Below, piece by piece: positions 56,466-64,000 of a stretch of 64,000 nt of DNA (its first letter is position 1; the number at the start of each line of letters is the position of its first letter). Made by a program: the position numbers and the translations under genes. The DNA comes from Sorex araneus (Eukaryota > Chordata > Mammalia > Eulipotyphla > Soricidae), in NCBI RefSeq assembly GCF_027595985.1, contig NC_073302.1:218308354-218372353 (forward strand), given 5' to 3'. The notes below the pieces were generated by a model, which was not told where the DNA came from, made no database searches, and saw nothing but the letters and a program-made list of their open reading frames with translations.

Positions 56466-56665
56466 CACCAGTAAGGGCAATTGGAAGCCACCCTAAAAGC
56501 CTCCATCCTTGTCGGAGAGCCCGGCAAGCTACCGAGAGTACCCTGCCCGCACGGCAGAGCCTGGCAAGCTACCCCTGGTGTATTCGATATGCCAAAAACA
56601 GTCACAACAATGGGCCTCACATGCCTGACACCGAAAGAGCCCCCTATACGGCAGTGTTATATATT
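56466..56665 (+). mobile_element. RTE 5'-region fragment without 3' end
   Basis: Matches 28,445-28,640 of the long RTE copy closely (GGAGAGCCCGGCAAGCTACC; TATTCGATATGCCAAAAACA; CACCGAAAGAGCCCCC). It ends at CGGCAGTGTTATA with no body or tail, and follows a SOR SINE without a gap. Confidence 0.75.
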
Positions 56666-57989
56666 TTACACAGATATAACTCATTTCTGATGAATGATTA
56701 GATACATCTTTATAACATACTTTCTTGTAAATAGCTTTTCCAAAATATATCTAAGGCAAATGTTGTGGATCTAGTGCAAGTCATATAAAACTTAAATAAA
56801 AAGTTCTAGATATTTTTCCATCCTACCTGGCAATAAATTGATAAATAAAGTTAGCAAGGGTATAACACATAAGGAAATTTAAAAAAATAAAAGTATGTCA
56901 CACTTCTCTTTACTGTTTAGGAATTTATGTTGATTGAAATAAGTATTTAAATAGAAATAAATTCCAAATTACTCATTTAGGACACTGTTACTCATTTAAA
57001 AGACTCATAAAAAGACACTATTGCTTTACCTGAAATCTTGTCCTGCTTTTCCTAATTTTCTCCAACTGTTCATATCCATTAATACTATATAATATCACTA
57101 GTATTTAGACTAATACTGGATTTTAGGACATGTGCTACTAACTATGGTCGAAAAAAGTGTGTGTCAGTAATATCTAACAAGTATCATTTCTGGGTTACTG
57201 AAACGCAGGCTGTCACTAGTTTTCAATAAATCCCTCTTTTACAGGCTCACCTGTAAAACAACAGCGCCCTAGCTCATGATATAATGAAGCCTTCTGAAAA
57301 AACATTTTGTTTGTAATGTTCTTTGCTGTTTGAAAGAGCAGACAAAAAATTGAAATTAAATTCTGATAAATTATATATGGTTGATATATATGTATATATG
57401 CATATATATTATATATAATATCTATTACTAATTGTAAAAAAAGCAAATAGAAGAAGCAAAAATGCCCTTAAAATATGCAGAATACTCAGGGGTACTTAAA
57501 ATGAGTCTACAATTTTCTAAGCATGTCTTACTTTGAACAACTTGAGTATTTTATTATTCCCAAGGCTGATTTGGATTGCTAACATATTTGAGATTGAATG
57601 TGGGCTTGAGATTCAAGTTGGTCTTGAAGCAATAAACACATTCATTAGGACAACGAGTTTCTAAAGCCTACCCAGGCCATTACTAAATCTCAAAATAAAC
57701 CAGGTTAAAGGGTTAGGAGCAGCTGAGTGCTTCTGATTTTTCTGAAAATTGAAATCTAATATTTTAAGTTGAATTCTGAGATCTTTGCCAAATTTATATT
57801 TAAAATGCAATATTCTCTATGATGCAATTAAGGGCTGGAGAATCTAAACCAGTGATGTTTAATTTTGCACATTTTTCTTGCTTTTAAAGGACACAAATTT
57901 ACAGTTGATCAAATCCATTTTCTTTTAAAGTACAGCATTTCAGAAGTGGCAACACTAACCCCTGTGAGGTGGGTTGTGTTCTGTGTCAG
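56666..57989. other. AT-rich DNA downstream of TRPC4
   Basis: No young SINEs; only the TA-rich tract stands out. Confidence 0.5.
57380..57422 (+). repeat. TA-rich simple repeat
   Basis: Mostly alternating TA with TATATATG and TATATAAT words. Confidence 0.8.
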
Positions 57990-58165
57990 GAAGCTAGCGT
58001 GATGCAGTAGTTAAGGGCCTCACCTGAACAACACATTAGAGTATCATCATTAGTTGCCAACCTTAATCTGCTTAGTGCATAACTCAGATTCCTCAAGAGA
58101 TTAAGAAAAGAAAAGACATCAGACGGTTGTTAAGAGTAGTACATTGGTGCTAAAACATGCAGCAC
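57990..58165 (+). repeat. MIR-like ancient SINE
   Basis: GTGATGCAGTAGTTAAGGGC, then CCTTAATCTGCTTAGTGC and CTCAGATTCCTCAAGAGATT match the order of the mammalian MIR head and core. Confidence 0.5.
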
Positions 58166-59612
58166 GAAGAAAATGGGTGAACCTTGTTACTGTACTATTA
58201 CTACATTTTTGATGTATGATAATCAGAAGCCTGGGTTCTGTAATACCATGCAATTTTTTTTCAGTGCTAGTGCATATGAATTTTATGGTTAAAGGAGGTA
58301 ATTTTTGAGGTAAAACAAGAAGCAGTCTTTAAAAATGTATTTATTTTAAATAAATGCTAATTGAATGCAGTGAAGAAGCTTATTTCCATAGTAGCTTAAA
58401 TAGACACATAGGTAAATCATTAAAAGAAAATTGACCGTATGTTATTTTTGTTAAAAAAAATATCTTCCTTGAAATGGTTCAGTGGATGAGTGTAATAAAA
58501 GTTAAATTACATTGGAAACAATAGAAGATACAAACCATCAAGTATGCTGGCCCCATGGAGAAAACCATGTATCTACTACTACAATCAATGAAGTGATTTT
58601 AATTTTAATTAAATATATTCTAGGCGCTAAGGGAAAGAGAAAGAAACTACTATGTTTTTAAGTTCTTTTGAATTGGCAACAAATATTGCACAGATTGAAA
58701 TTAGAATTTAATTTTTCTTAGATTTAGATTGCTAAAGTTAATGTATTATCATCAGAATAACACAGCCATCTCCCCTCACTTATGGTGTTTAGTCTAATAT
58801 ATTATTATTACTTTCACATTAAAATCTTTAGCCACTTTTTTGAAATTTGATTCATTCATAAAGCCTCACATACTGATTAACATTTAAACCTGAAAAATGT
58901 AACTTTAAAAAACTTGAAATACAACTATTTTTTGCACAGTGTTGTTAAAATGTGTTCTTCATCAAATTTTATTAAGACAAAGTATTTCTTTTACTTACTG
59001 AAGAAAAGCTCTGGGCAAACTAAAATCTGACTTGCATTTTAAAAATGAATTTAATAATGTCTACATAAGAAGGTCCATTTGTTCTAATTGTGTACTATAT
59101 TTACATGTTCTTATGACATAATTTGGTAGTATGTTTTAACACCAAACTCTAGGGTTGGTGAAAGATTCTTGAAGAGTAACCATCTCTAGGATCCCCCTCT
59201 CCCCATAAATCAAGAAAAGCTCTAATATTTTGACTACATTTTTTGCATATAAAAATATCTATAATTGGAGCCAACTTCCACATGAAATAAATAACATGTT
59301 TTAATTGAAAAAGATACCTAAAAACTTCCTGTGGATTATTGCAACAATACAAGAATACAAGGTGCATTTATTTGTTAACAAAAACAAAAACAAAAATACT
59401 CTGTAAAACACATTGTGACAGTAAAAGCGGCTACAAAACATGGGCTGATGGTAGCCTTCGCCTTTTAGACAGTTACAAGTTAATATATCACAGTTGATGA
59501 CTGCTAGAAAGTGGAATTTTGCATCTGCTAAGGAACTTTTAAACAGCTCCCCCTACCCAGAGAGCTATGGAAAATATGTATATGTGCGGTAAAATGCTTC
59601 CTCCTTCAAGTA
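58166..59612 (-). other. TRPC4 3' UTR and proximal downstream DNA
   Basis: AT-rich, repeat-free sequence following the TRPC4 stop. At least the part near 59,612 must be 3' UTR; the end is not determined. Confidence 0.55.
59367..59372 (-). terminator. Candidate TRPC4 polyadenylation signal
   Basis: AATAAA on the minus strand, about 240 nt after the TRPC4 stop codon. It is the nearest canonical hexamer, but the region is AT-rich and further hexamers lie downstream, so the true 3' UTR may be much longer. Confidence 0.3.
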
Positions 59613-60311
59613 TCACAATCTTGTGGTCACATAATCTTCTTGGGTGACTGTGTCATAGTCTATACTAGAGTCCTCGTCCTTTGCATGCTTCTCCTTTGGT
59701 ATGATAGGAACCGTGTCCTCCACCACCACCTTCTCTGATGAGAACGCACACATTCTCTTGCCTACCTGCAATCCCAGGGTGTCCGTATTCCTTTCTCGGT
59801 GGTCTACTAAGACACATTGTTCACTGAGCCCCGGGATGCTCAAGTCACCCCGTGAAGCTAATCCTCCAGATTCCAGTTGGATATTTCTCTCCAGTGGTCC
59901 TTCAGCCCGTTGACGAGAAACCTCTTCTGAAACAGAGAAGATTTGGTTTGCATTTTGCTCGGCAGCGGTTTGTTTCGATCGTCTATGAAATAACCCGAAG
60001 TTTTTGATATCGGTTACAAAATTCACTTTTCTCTGCTTCTCTCGAGTGGGCTCCTGCACCACCAGGGCGGAGCCATTGCTTATGTTAAGTCTTTCCGAGG
60101 CGATCGCTGCAGATCGCGGGTGGATCAGCGTGGTTAAATCAAAAAGGCTGAAGTTCTTTTTCTTGGCCTTGCTACTACCTTCGTTATCACTCTTTTCATC
60201 GGAGTCGGCTGAATTAGAAGACTCCTTCGCGGACTGCACTGTGGGCAGTTTGCTTCCTCTTAGTAAGCCCAGAACTTCGAAGCGGAAGCTAGATATGTCT
60301 TGCTTTAGTTC
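59613..60311 (-). CDS. TRPC4: TRPC4 terminal coding exon (C-terminal tail of a TRP cation channel)
   Basis: Last coding exon of the receptor-operated, calcium-permeable cation channel TRPC4 of the plasma membrane. It reads 232 residues in phase 0 from an AG acceptor at 60312-60313 (CTTAG|GAACTAAAG) to a stop at 59613. The start [20 protein letters not shown], the stretch [14 protein letters not shown] and the end EDYVTTRL are diagnostic of TRPC4. The final TTRL is the PDZ ligand known in TRPC4/TRPC5 to bind NHERF scaffolds. The exon encodes only cytosolic tail, so no membrane segment is expected. Compared with the human tail as I recall it, five residues are missing just before [12 protein letters not shown], and two or three near residue 28. 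No frameshift or stop interrupts the frame, so it looks functional. Confidence 0.96.
   Translation of the reverse strand, partial: ELKQDISSFRFEVLGLLRGSKLPTVQSAKESSNSADSDEKSDNEGSSKAKKKNFSLFDLTTLIHPRSAAIASERLNISNGSALVVQEPTREKQRKVNFVTDIKNFGLFHRRSKQTAAEQNANQIFSVSEEVSRQRAEGPLERNIQLESGGLASRGDLSIPGLSEQCVLVDHRERNTDTLGLQVGKRMCAFSSEKVVVEDTVPIIPKEKHAKDEDSSIDYDTVTQEDYVTTRL
59927..60178 (-). other. TRPC4: Optional internal intron producing the TRPC4-beta form
   Basis: Inside the terminal exon there is a good donor (GAAG|GTAGTAGC at 60178) and a strong acceptor (CTTCTCTGTTTCAG|AAGAGG at 59927). The distance is 252 nt, exactly 84 codons. The known TRPC4-beta isoform lacks 84 residues of the C-terminal tail (human 785-868, from memory). 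Removing this segment keeps the frame and joins NE to EEV. That both sites survive in the shrew suggests the isoform is made here too; transcript data are not available from the sequence. Confidence 0.75.
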
Positions 60312-61718
60312 CTAAGTGAAATTGAAAATAAAAAGGAGAGAGAAAGAAAGAAAGAAAAAGGAGGAATGAGTGTCTTCACCATCCCCAGGACGCACCATTT
60401 GCTCTGTTCATACCCGGGTCTGACTTTTCCTCGTTTTGTACAGTGAGGATTCTGCTCTGTCCTGGCTGTATTTAGAACTGCCATCTCTCTTCCTGAAACT
60501 GGGTCATTTTGATGCCTCCTAATTTCTCCGTTGGGAGTTCTGTAGTAATAAAGAGACTAACTAGGGGTAATGGAAAACATCAGAAAGAGATCTTTTCTGC
60601 TACTGAATAGTTATGTGCTTTGGCTTTCTTGGAATTATAATTTCAAAGGCTTCCTCTTTAGGTTAATTATTGGTTTGCAATTCACCTCTCATTTTCTCAG
60701 AAATGTATTTTTAAAGAATTCTTCTATCGGCTCATTATGCTGATCAAAAGGCTTTTAGAAACAAAACTAAATGGAGTCAAGCCTTCCCAGAGTTGATAGT
60801 ACTTTTTGTTCAGTTGCTTAAATTCTTTGGAGTTGATTTTGCCCACATCTGGTGCAATAAACTCAGTCTGTCAATGGTTTCAGAAAAGAAGTGTGCCTCA
60901 GATTTACTCTTTTCTCTAATCTATCTAAAAAGCTGAATGCAAATTCTAACTTGATGGTGATCTTTTTGATAGGCAACTTGTCTCCAACTTCCAACTCATC
61001 TTCCAAACACTGAGAATCATTTCAGAAATTGTGTTTAAAAATCATTTAAAAAGAACATTTTGTATCCCAGCCAATTTTCCACCTGTGCTTGACTTTTTGA
61101 AATTTATCAATAACTTTAACTTGTCTGCTTATTGTTGTTCTCTGTTGTAGCTATTCTTTTCCTAACAAAGTTATTTTATATTCTTGACATGGACATTTAT
61201 TTTATGTATCTCATCTATTTATTTTTCTGATAGAGCTAATGAAAATAAACAAAGAAACAACTCAAGGAGGAAGACTTTAAAATTATAAGTAACTTCAGAC
61301 CTCTAGGATTTCTGCTCTAAAAATTGTGCACAGTTTACAGGTATGTGATACTGTTTCTGTTGTGAGCTGTGGGTTAGGGAAGTTTCGGGTTTGTAAATCC
61401 ATTTAAAATTACAAAAATGATCGCTCACCCAGTAGAGTGTTGCTGGGATCAGCAAACCTGACTGCCACAAAGCAATAGGATTTTCTCGGCCTCTCAATAA
61501 GTTCCCTTTGACATTTTAGATTGTTTGTTTGAAAAAAATATGTTTTAGGAAGAAATTTCAATGTTTTTTTTTCCCCTAATCACCCAATGGGGCTTTAATT
61601 AAAAAATAAAAAACAGAGTTTTGGATGAACACATGGCTGAATTCCTAACAGTGACATTAAATGCTTGATTTCATGCTTATAGGACCTGCCTCTTGGTGAT
61701 AACAATAAAAATGGTTAC
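60312..61718 (-). other. TRPC4 last intron
   Basis: AT-rich intron bounded by the donor after ENFK and the acceptor before ELKQ. A purine-rich stretch (GAGAGAAAGAAAGAAAG) sits close to the acceptor side, at about 60336-60356. I see no SOR SINE and no recognisable exon. Confidence 0.85.
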
Positions 61719-61808
61719 CTTAAAGTTCTCTTCAGTCAGGCCTTCTTCAGTTTTAGCATCTCTAATCATTGCAGCAACGTATCGTTTCACCAGGTTCCTC
61801 ATTACTTC
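61719..61808 (-). CDS. TRPC4: TRPC4 penultimate coding exon
   Basis: A 90-nt exon, exactly 30 codons in phase 0, reading [20 protein letters not shown] and ending [10 protein letters not shown]. It is flanked by an acceptor (CCTCAG|GAAGTA) and a donor (TTTAAG|GTAACC), both seen on the minus strand. It joins in frame to ELKQ of the terminal exon. In TRPC4 this part of the proximal cytosolic C-terminus lies in a region known for calmodulin and IP3-receptor binding. The exon was too short to appear as an open reading frame and was found by reading the splice sites. The downstream intron (60312-61718) is about 1.4 kb. Confidence 0.95.
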
Positions 61809-61929
61809 CTGAGGTATTTAAAAACAACACAATTGAGATTTAACACATAAATATGATTCCCCTAGTCAGTTTTGAAGAGAGGATGGTATTTTAATGTGAA
61901 TTTCAAGAAAGAATGCAAGAGTGACTTAC

Positions 61930-61971
61930 TTGATACTGGTGATGTCTTCTCAAATTATCAGCAGCTCGCCT
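61930..61971 (-). CDS. TRPC4: TRPC4 antepenultimate coding exon (42 nt)
   Basis: A 42-nt microexon of 14 codons, RRAADNLRRHHQYQ, with acceptor TTTTTCAG|AGGCGA and donor CAGTATCAA|GTAAGT on the minus strand. It splices in frame onto [10 protein letters not shown] of the next exon across a 121-bp intron (61809-61929). The basic sequence belongs to the proximal cytosolic tail of TRPC4. The preceding exon, and the whole transmembrane part of the channel, must lie beyond position 64000. Confidence 0.93.
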
Positions 61972-62554
61972 CTGAAAAAGAAAGGGACGATTTATTTTAG
62001 TATATTAACACATCTGTACTCTGGAAATAAGTTTATTGTACCTAAATTTTTCTCCATTTTCCCAAAATGGGAGTTTTACTAGACAGTAAACAATAGTCAG
62101 TGTGCTTCACATGAATGGAAGTATGAAAGAACCAAAATAGTGAAGTGAAGAGATAGTCTGCATCTATTGATAATCTAATATATAGAATAAGTTGACAATA
62201 ATGGATATGTTCTGATCTTAATAGCAGGTGATATTGAACTAGGTAATAAAACTTCATCCATATCCTAATTCATTTGAAATGTTACTGAGACAGCTGGGAC
62301 ATACTAAAGAAAATATAAAAAATAAAATAAGCCTGAGTTGGCTAGAATTAAATAACAGTATAACAATATAAAGGTCTTCATAAAAATCAGCAAAACAAGA
62401 TTAGAAATTTCACTACAATATGCATCACATTATCAAGAAGTCATGGCTAAGTGATAAAGAACCCAAGACTAATTTCAATAAGTTATTTTATTTTATTATT
62501 TAAAATTTTTTTGTTAAGATTATTTGCAGGTACTTTATTTTCTTTCTTTAAAAA
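61972..62554 (-). other. TRPC4 intron sequence upstream of the microexon
   Basis: AT-rich intronic DNA without recognisable exons or young repeats. The intron continues to the window edge and contains the two L1 fragments described separately. Confidence 0.7.
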
Positions 62555-63178
62555 AAATATTTTTTTAAATTAGTAAATCACCGTGAGGGTACCCTTACAG
62601 ATTTATAAACTTTCATGCTTGCGTTTCAGTCATACAATGATTGAGAACCCATCCCTCCACCAGTGCTCATTTTCCACCAGCAATGGTCCCTGTATTCCTC
62701 TCACCACCGACACCCCATTAGCCTCCCCCTGTTCTGTGGCAGGGCATTCCCTTTAGCTCTCTCTCTCCTTTTGGGTGTTGTGGTTTGCAGTAGAGGCATT
62801 AATTGGCCATCATGTTCGGTCTGTAGTCTACTTTCAGCCTTCCTCTACCATCCCAAGCAGGCCCTCCTAGCACCATTTACTTGGTGGTCTCTTCTCTGAG
62901 CTGCCTTTTCCCCCAGCCTTCAAGGCTGGCTTCTAAACTGTGGAGTAATCCCTCTGGTATTTATCTCTGCTGTTCCTGTATTAGTCTCCCATTCTGTTAC
63001 TTTACATTCCACAAATGAGTGCAATCTTTCTATGTCTGTCCCTCTCTGACTCATTTCACTTAACATGATACTTTCCATGTTGATCCACCTACATGCAAAT
63101 TTCATGACTTTATCTTTTCTAACAGCTGCATAGTATTCCACTGTATAGATGTACCAAAGTTTCTTTAACTAACAGAGT
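62555..63178 (-). mobile_element. LINE-1 3' end inside a TRPC4 intron
   Basis: The 3' UTR (CACCGTGAGGGTACCCTTAC; CATCCCTCCACCAGTGCTCA) is followed by the ORF2 C-terminus with MEYYAAVRKDKVMKFACRWI on the minus strand. Antisense insertion relative to the L1 at 63.8 kb. Confidence 0.88.
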
Positions 63179-63373
63179 TATTTTAAAGGGGGTTGCTTTT
63201 AATTAGATGATAGGATTTAACAAAAAAAGAAAGAAATGATTATTCAAACAGTTGACTGATTTATCATTTTCCAAAATATGAGTTCCAACTGTTGTTTTGA
63301 AGAGATGAGAAGGATTTAGAAACAGAATTAGTGTTATTATAGGGCTGTAATTTTGGAGTACAAATGGCAGACT

Positions 63374-63450
63374 GGGGGGTGAGGGAGAGAGAAAGAGTGA
63401 GAGAGAGAAAGAGAGAGACTTACAGAGAAAGAGAGACAGAGAGGAGAGAT
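63374..63450 (+). repeat. GA-rich simple repeat in a TRPC4 intron
   Basis: Purine-rich GAGAGA/GAAAGA tract, pyrimidine-rich on the TRPC4 sense strand. Confidence 0.9.
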
Positions 63451-63837
63451 ATTTTGACTGAATGAGTTCTTTATAAAATCAGTTAAATATGAAATTTCAA
63501 CAAAATTATGTACTCGGATTTTATAAGCATTCTAAAGTACTAGATAAAAGCTATAATAATCTCAATTCTATGCATATGAAGTTCTATGCATATCAGTATT
63601 GGTTGTTAAAGAAGATAAACTCAACAAAAATAGTCTAAATAAAATACTCTGTAAAAAATAAGTGATAAATTTAGATAAAGTAAAGCAAGACTGCATTTCC
63701 AATTTAGCATTTTTATCTTGTTCTATACTAAATAATTAATTATAGACCAAAAAACTAATTTTTAGAATTGTACATGTATCAATCACTATGAAATAATATT
63801 TGAGAAAGATGAAACAAATCAAAAGGCAGTCTAGGTT

Positions 63838-64000
63838 GAAGAAACTCTGCTACATCTATACAATGGAATACTATGCAGCGGTTAGAAAAAATGAGGTCAT
63901 GACGTTTGCATATAAGTGGATCAACATGGAAAGTATCATGCTAAGTGAAATGAGTCAGAAAGAGAGAGACAGACATAGAAAGATTGCACTCATCTGTGGA
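63838..64000 (+). mobile_element. LINE-1 ORF2 C-terminal end, cut by the window edge
   Basis: TACAATGGAATACTATGCAG and GCTAAGTGAAATGAGTCAGA: the same ORF2 end as at 63.1 kb but on the plus strand. Confidence 0.85.

Noticed and set aside
59701..59913. Plus-strand open frames over the TRPC4 exon
   Set aside because: Antisense shadows of the TRPC4 coding frame.
1..64000. CRISPR array, phage or bacterial defence system
   Set aside because: No spaced identical repeats, no prokaryotic ribosome sites or compact genes; the DNA is mammalian.

Overview
This is mammalian nuclear DNA, and very probably from a shrew (Sorex, most likely the common shrew S. araneus). Four things point there. About fifty copies of one tRNA-derived SINE match the shrew SOR family (B box like GGTTCGATTCC, body with GAGCACCGCCAGGAGT, tail GTGTGACCCAAAAAGC plus poly-A). 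Young LINE-1 copies are present. A non-LTR retrotransposon of the RTE clade resembles one reported from Sorex and parasitic nematodes. The last exons of the vertebrate channel gene TRPC4 lie at the right end. There are no operons, bacterial genes or CRISPR arrays.

Layout. (1) 1-12.4 kb: SINE-rich, with a GC-rich block at 5.44-5.96 kb and a low-copy tandem repeat at about 6.9-12.2 kb. Each full unit of that repeat carries an imperfect palindrome whose centre looks like a CTCF site; an LTR-like element lies inside the array. (2) 12.4-26 kb: a duplicated pair of KRAB zinc-finger gene remnants on the minus strand. Copy A has its finger exon at 13.5-14.7 kb and copy B at 20.0-20.8 kb. Their flanks are also paralogous (16.45-17.3 kb and 23.1-24.0 kb). 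A cleanly preserved 127-nt KRAB-A exon lies at 19,432-19,558. (3) 26.2-39.1 kb: nested non-LTR retrotransposons: a plus-strand L1 piece, a 2.6-kb decayed RTE, and two head-to-tail minus-strand L1 copies. (4) 39.1-46 kb: RTE 3' fragments, one apparently twin-primed, an RTE-derived internal-deletion element, old L1, and a solitary LTR of an endogenous retrovirus. (5) 46-59.4 kb: AT-rich, gene-poor DNA with ancient L1, MIR-like and DNA-transposon-like remnants, a roughly 420-bp direct repeat, and a 5'-only RTE fragment. (6) 59.6-62 kb: the last three coding exons of TRPC4 on the minus strand, with an intact PDZ-binding C-terminus and both splice sites of the TRPC4-beta internal intron.

The only clearly functional protein-coding sequence is TRPC4. 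The zinc-finger copies carry frameshifts and a stop codon and look like pseudogenes, although the KRAB exon is open. In human, from memory, the DNA downstream of TRPC4 is the TRPC4-POSTN interval. If the synteny holds, the shrew interval has been enlarged by retrotransposons and by a local KRAB zinc-finger duplication. All homology statements rest on pattern recognition, with no alignment or database search.
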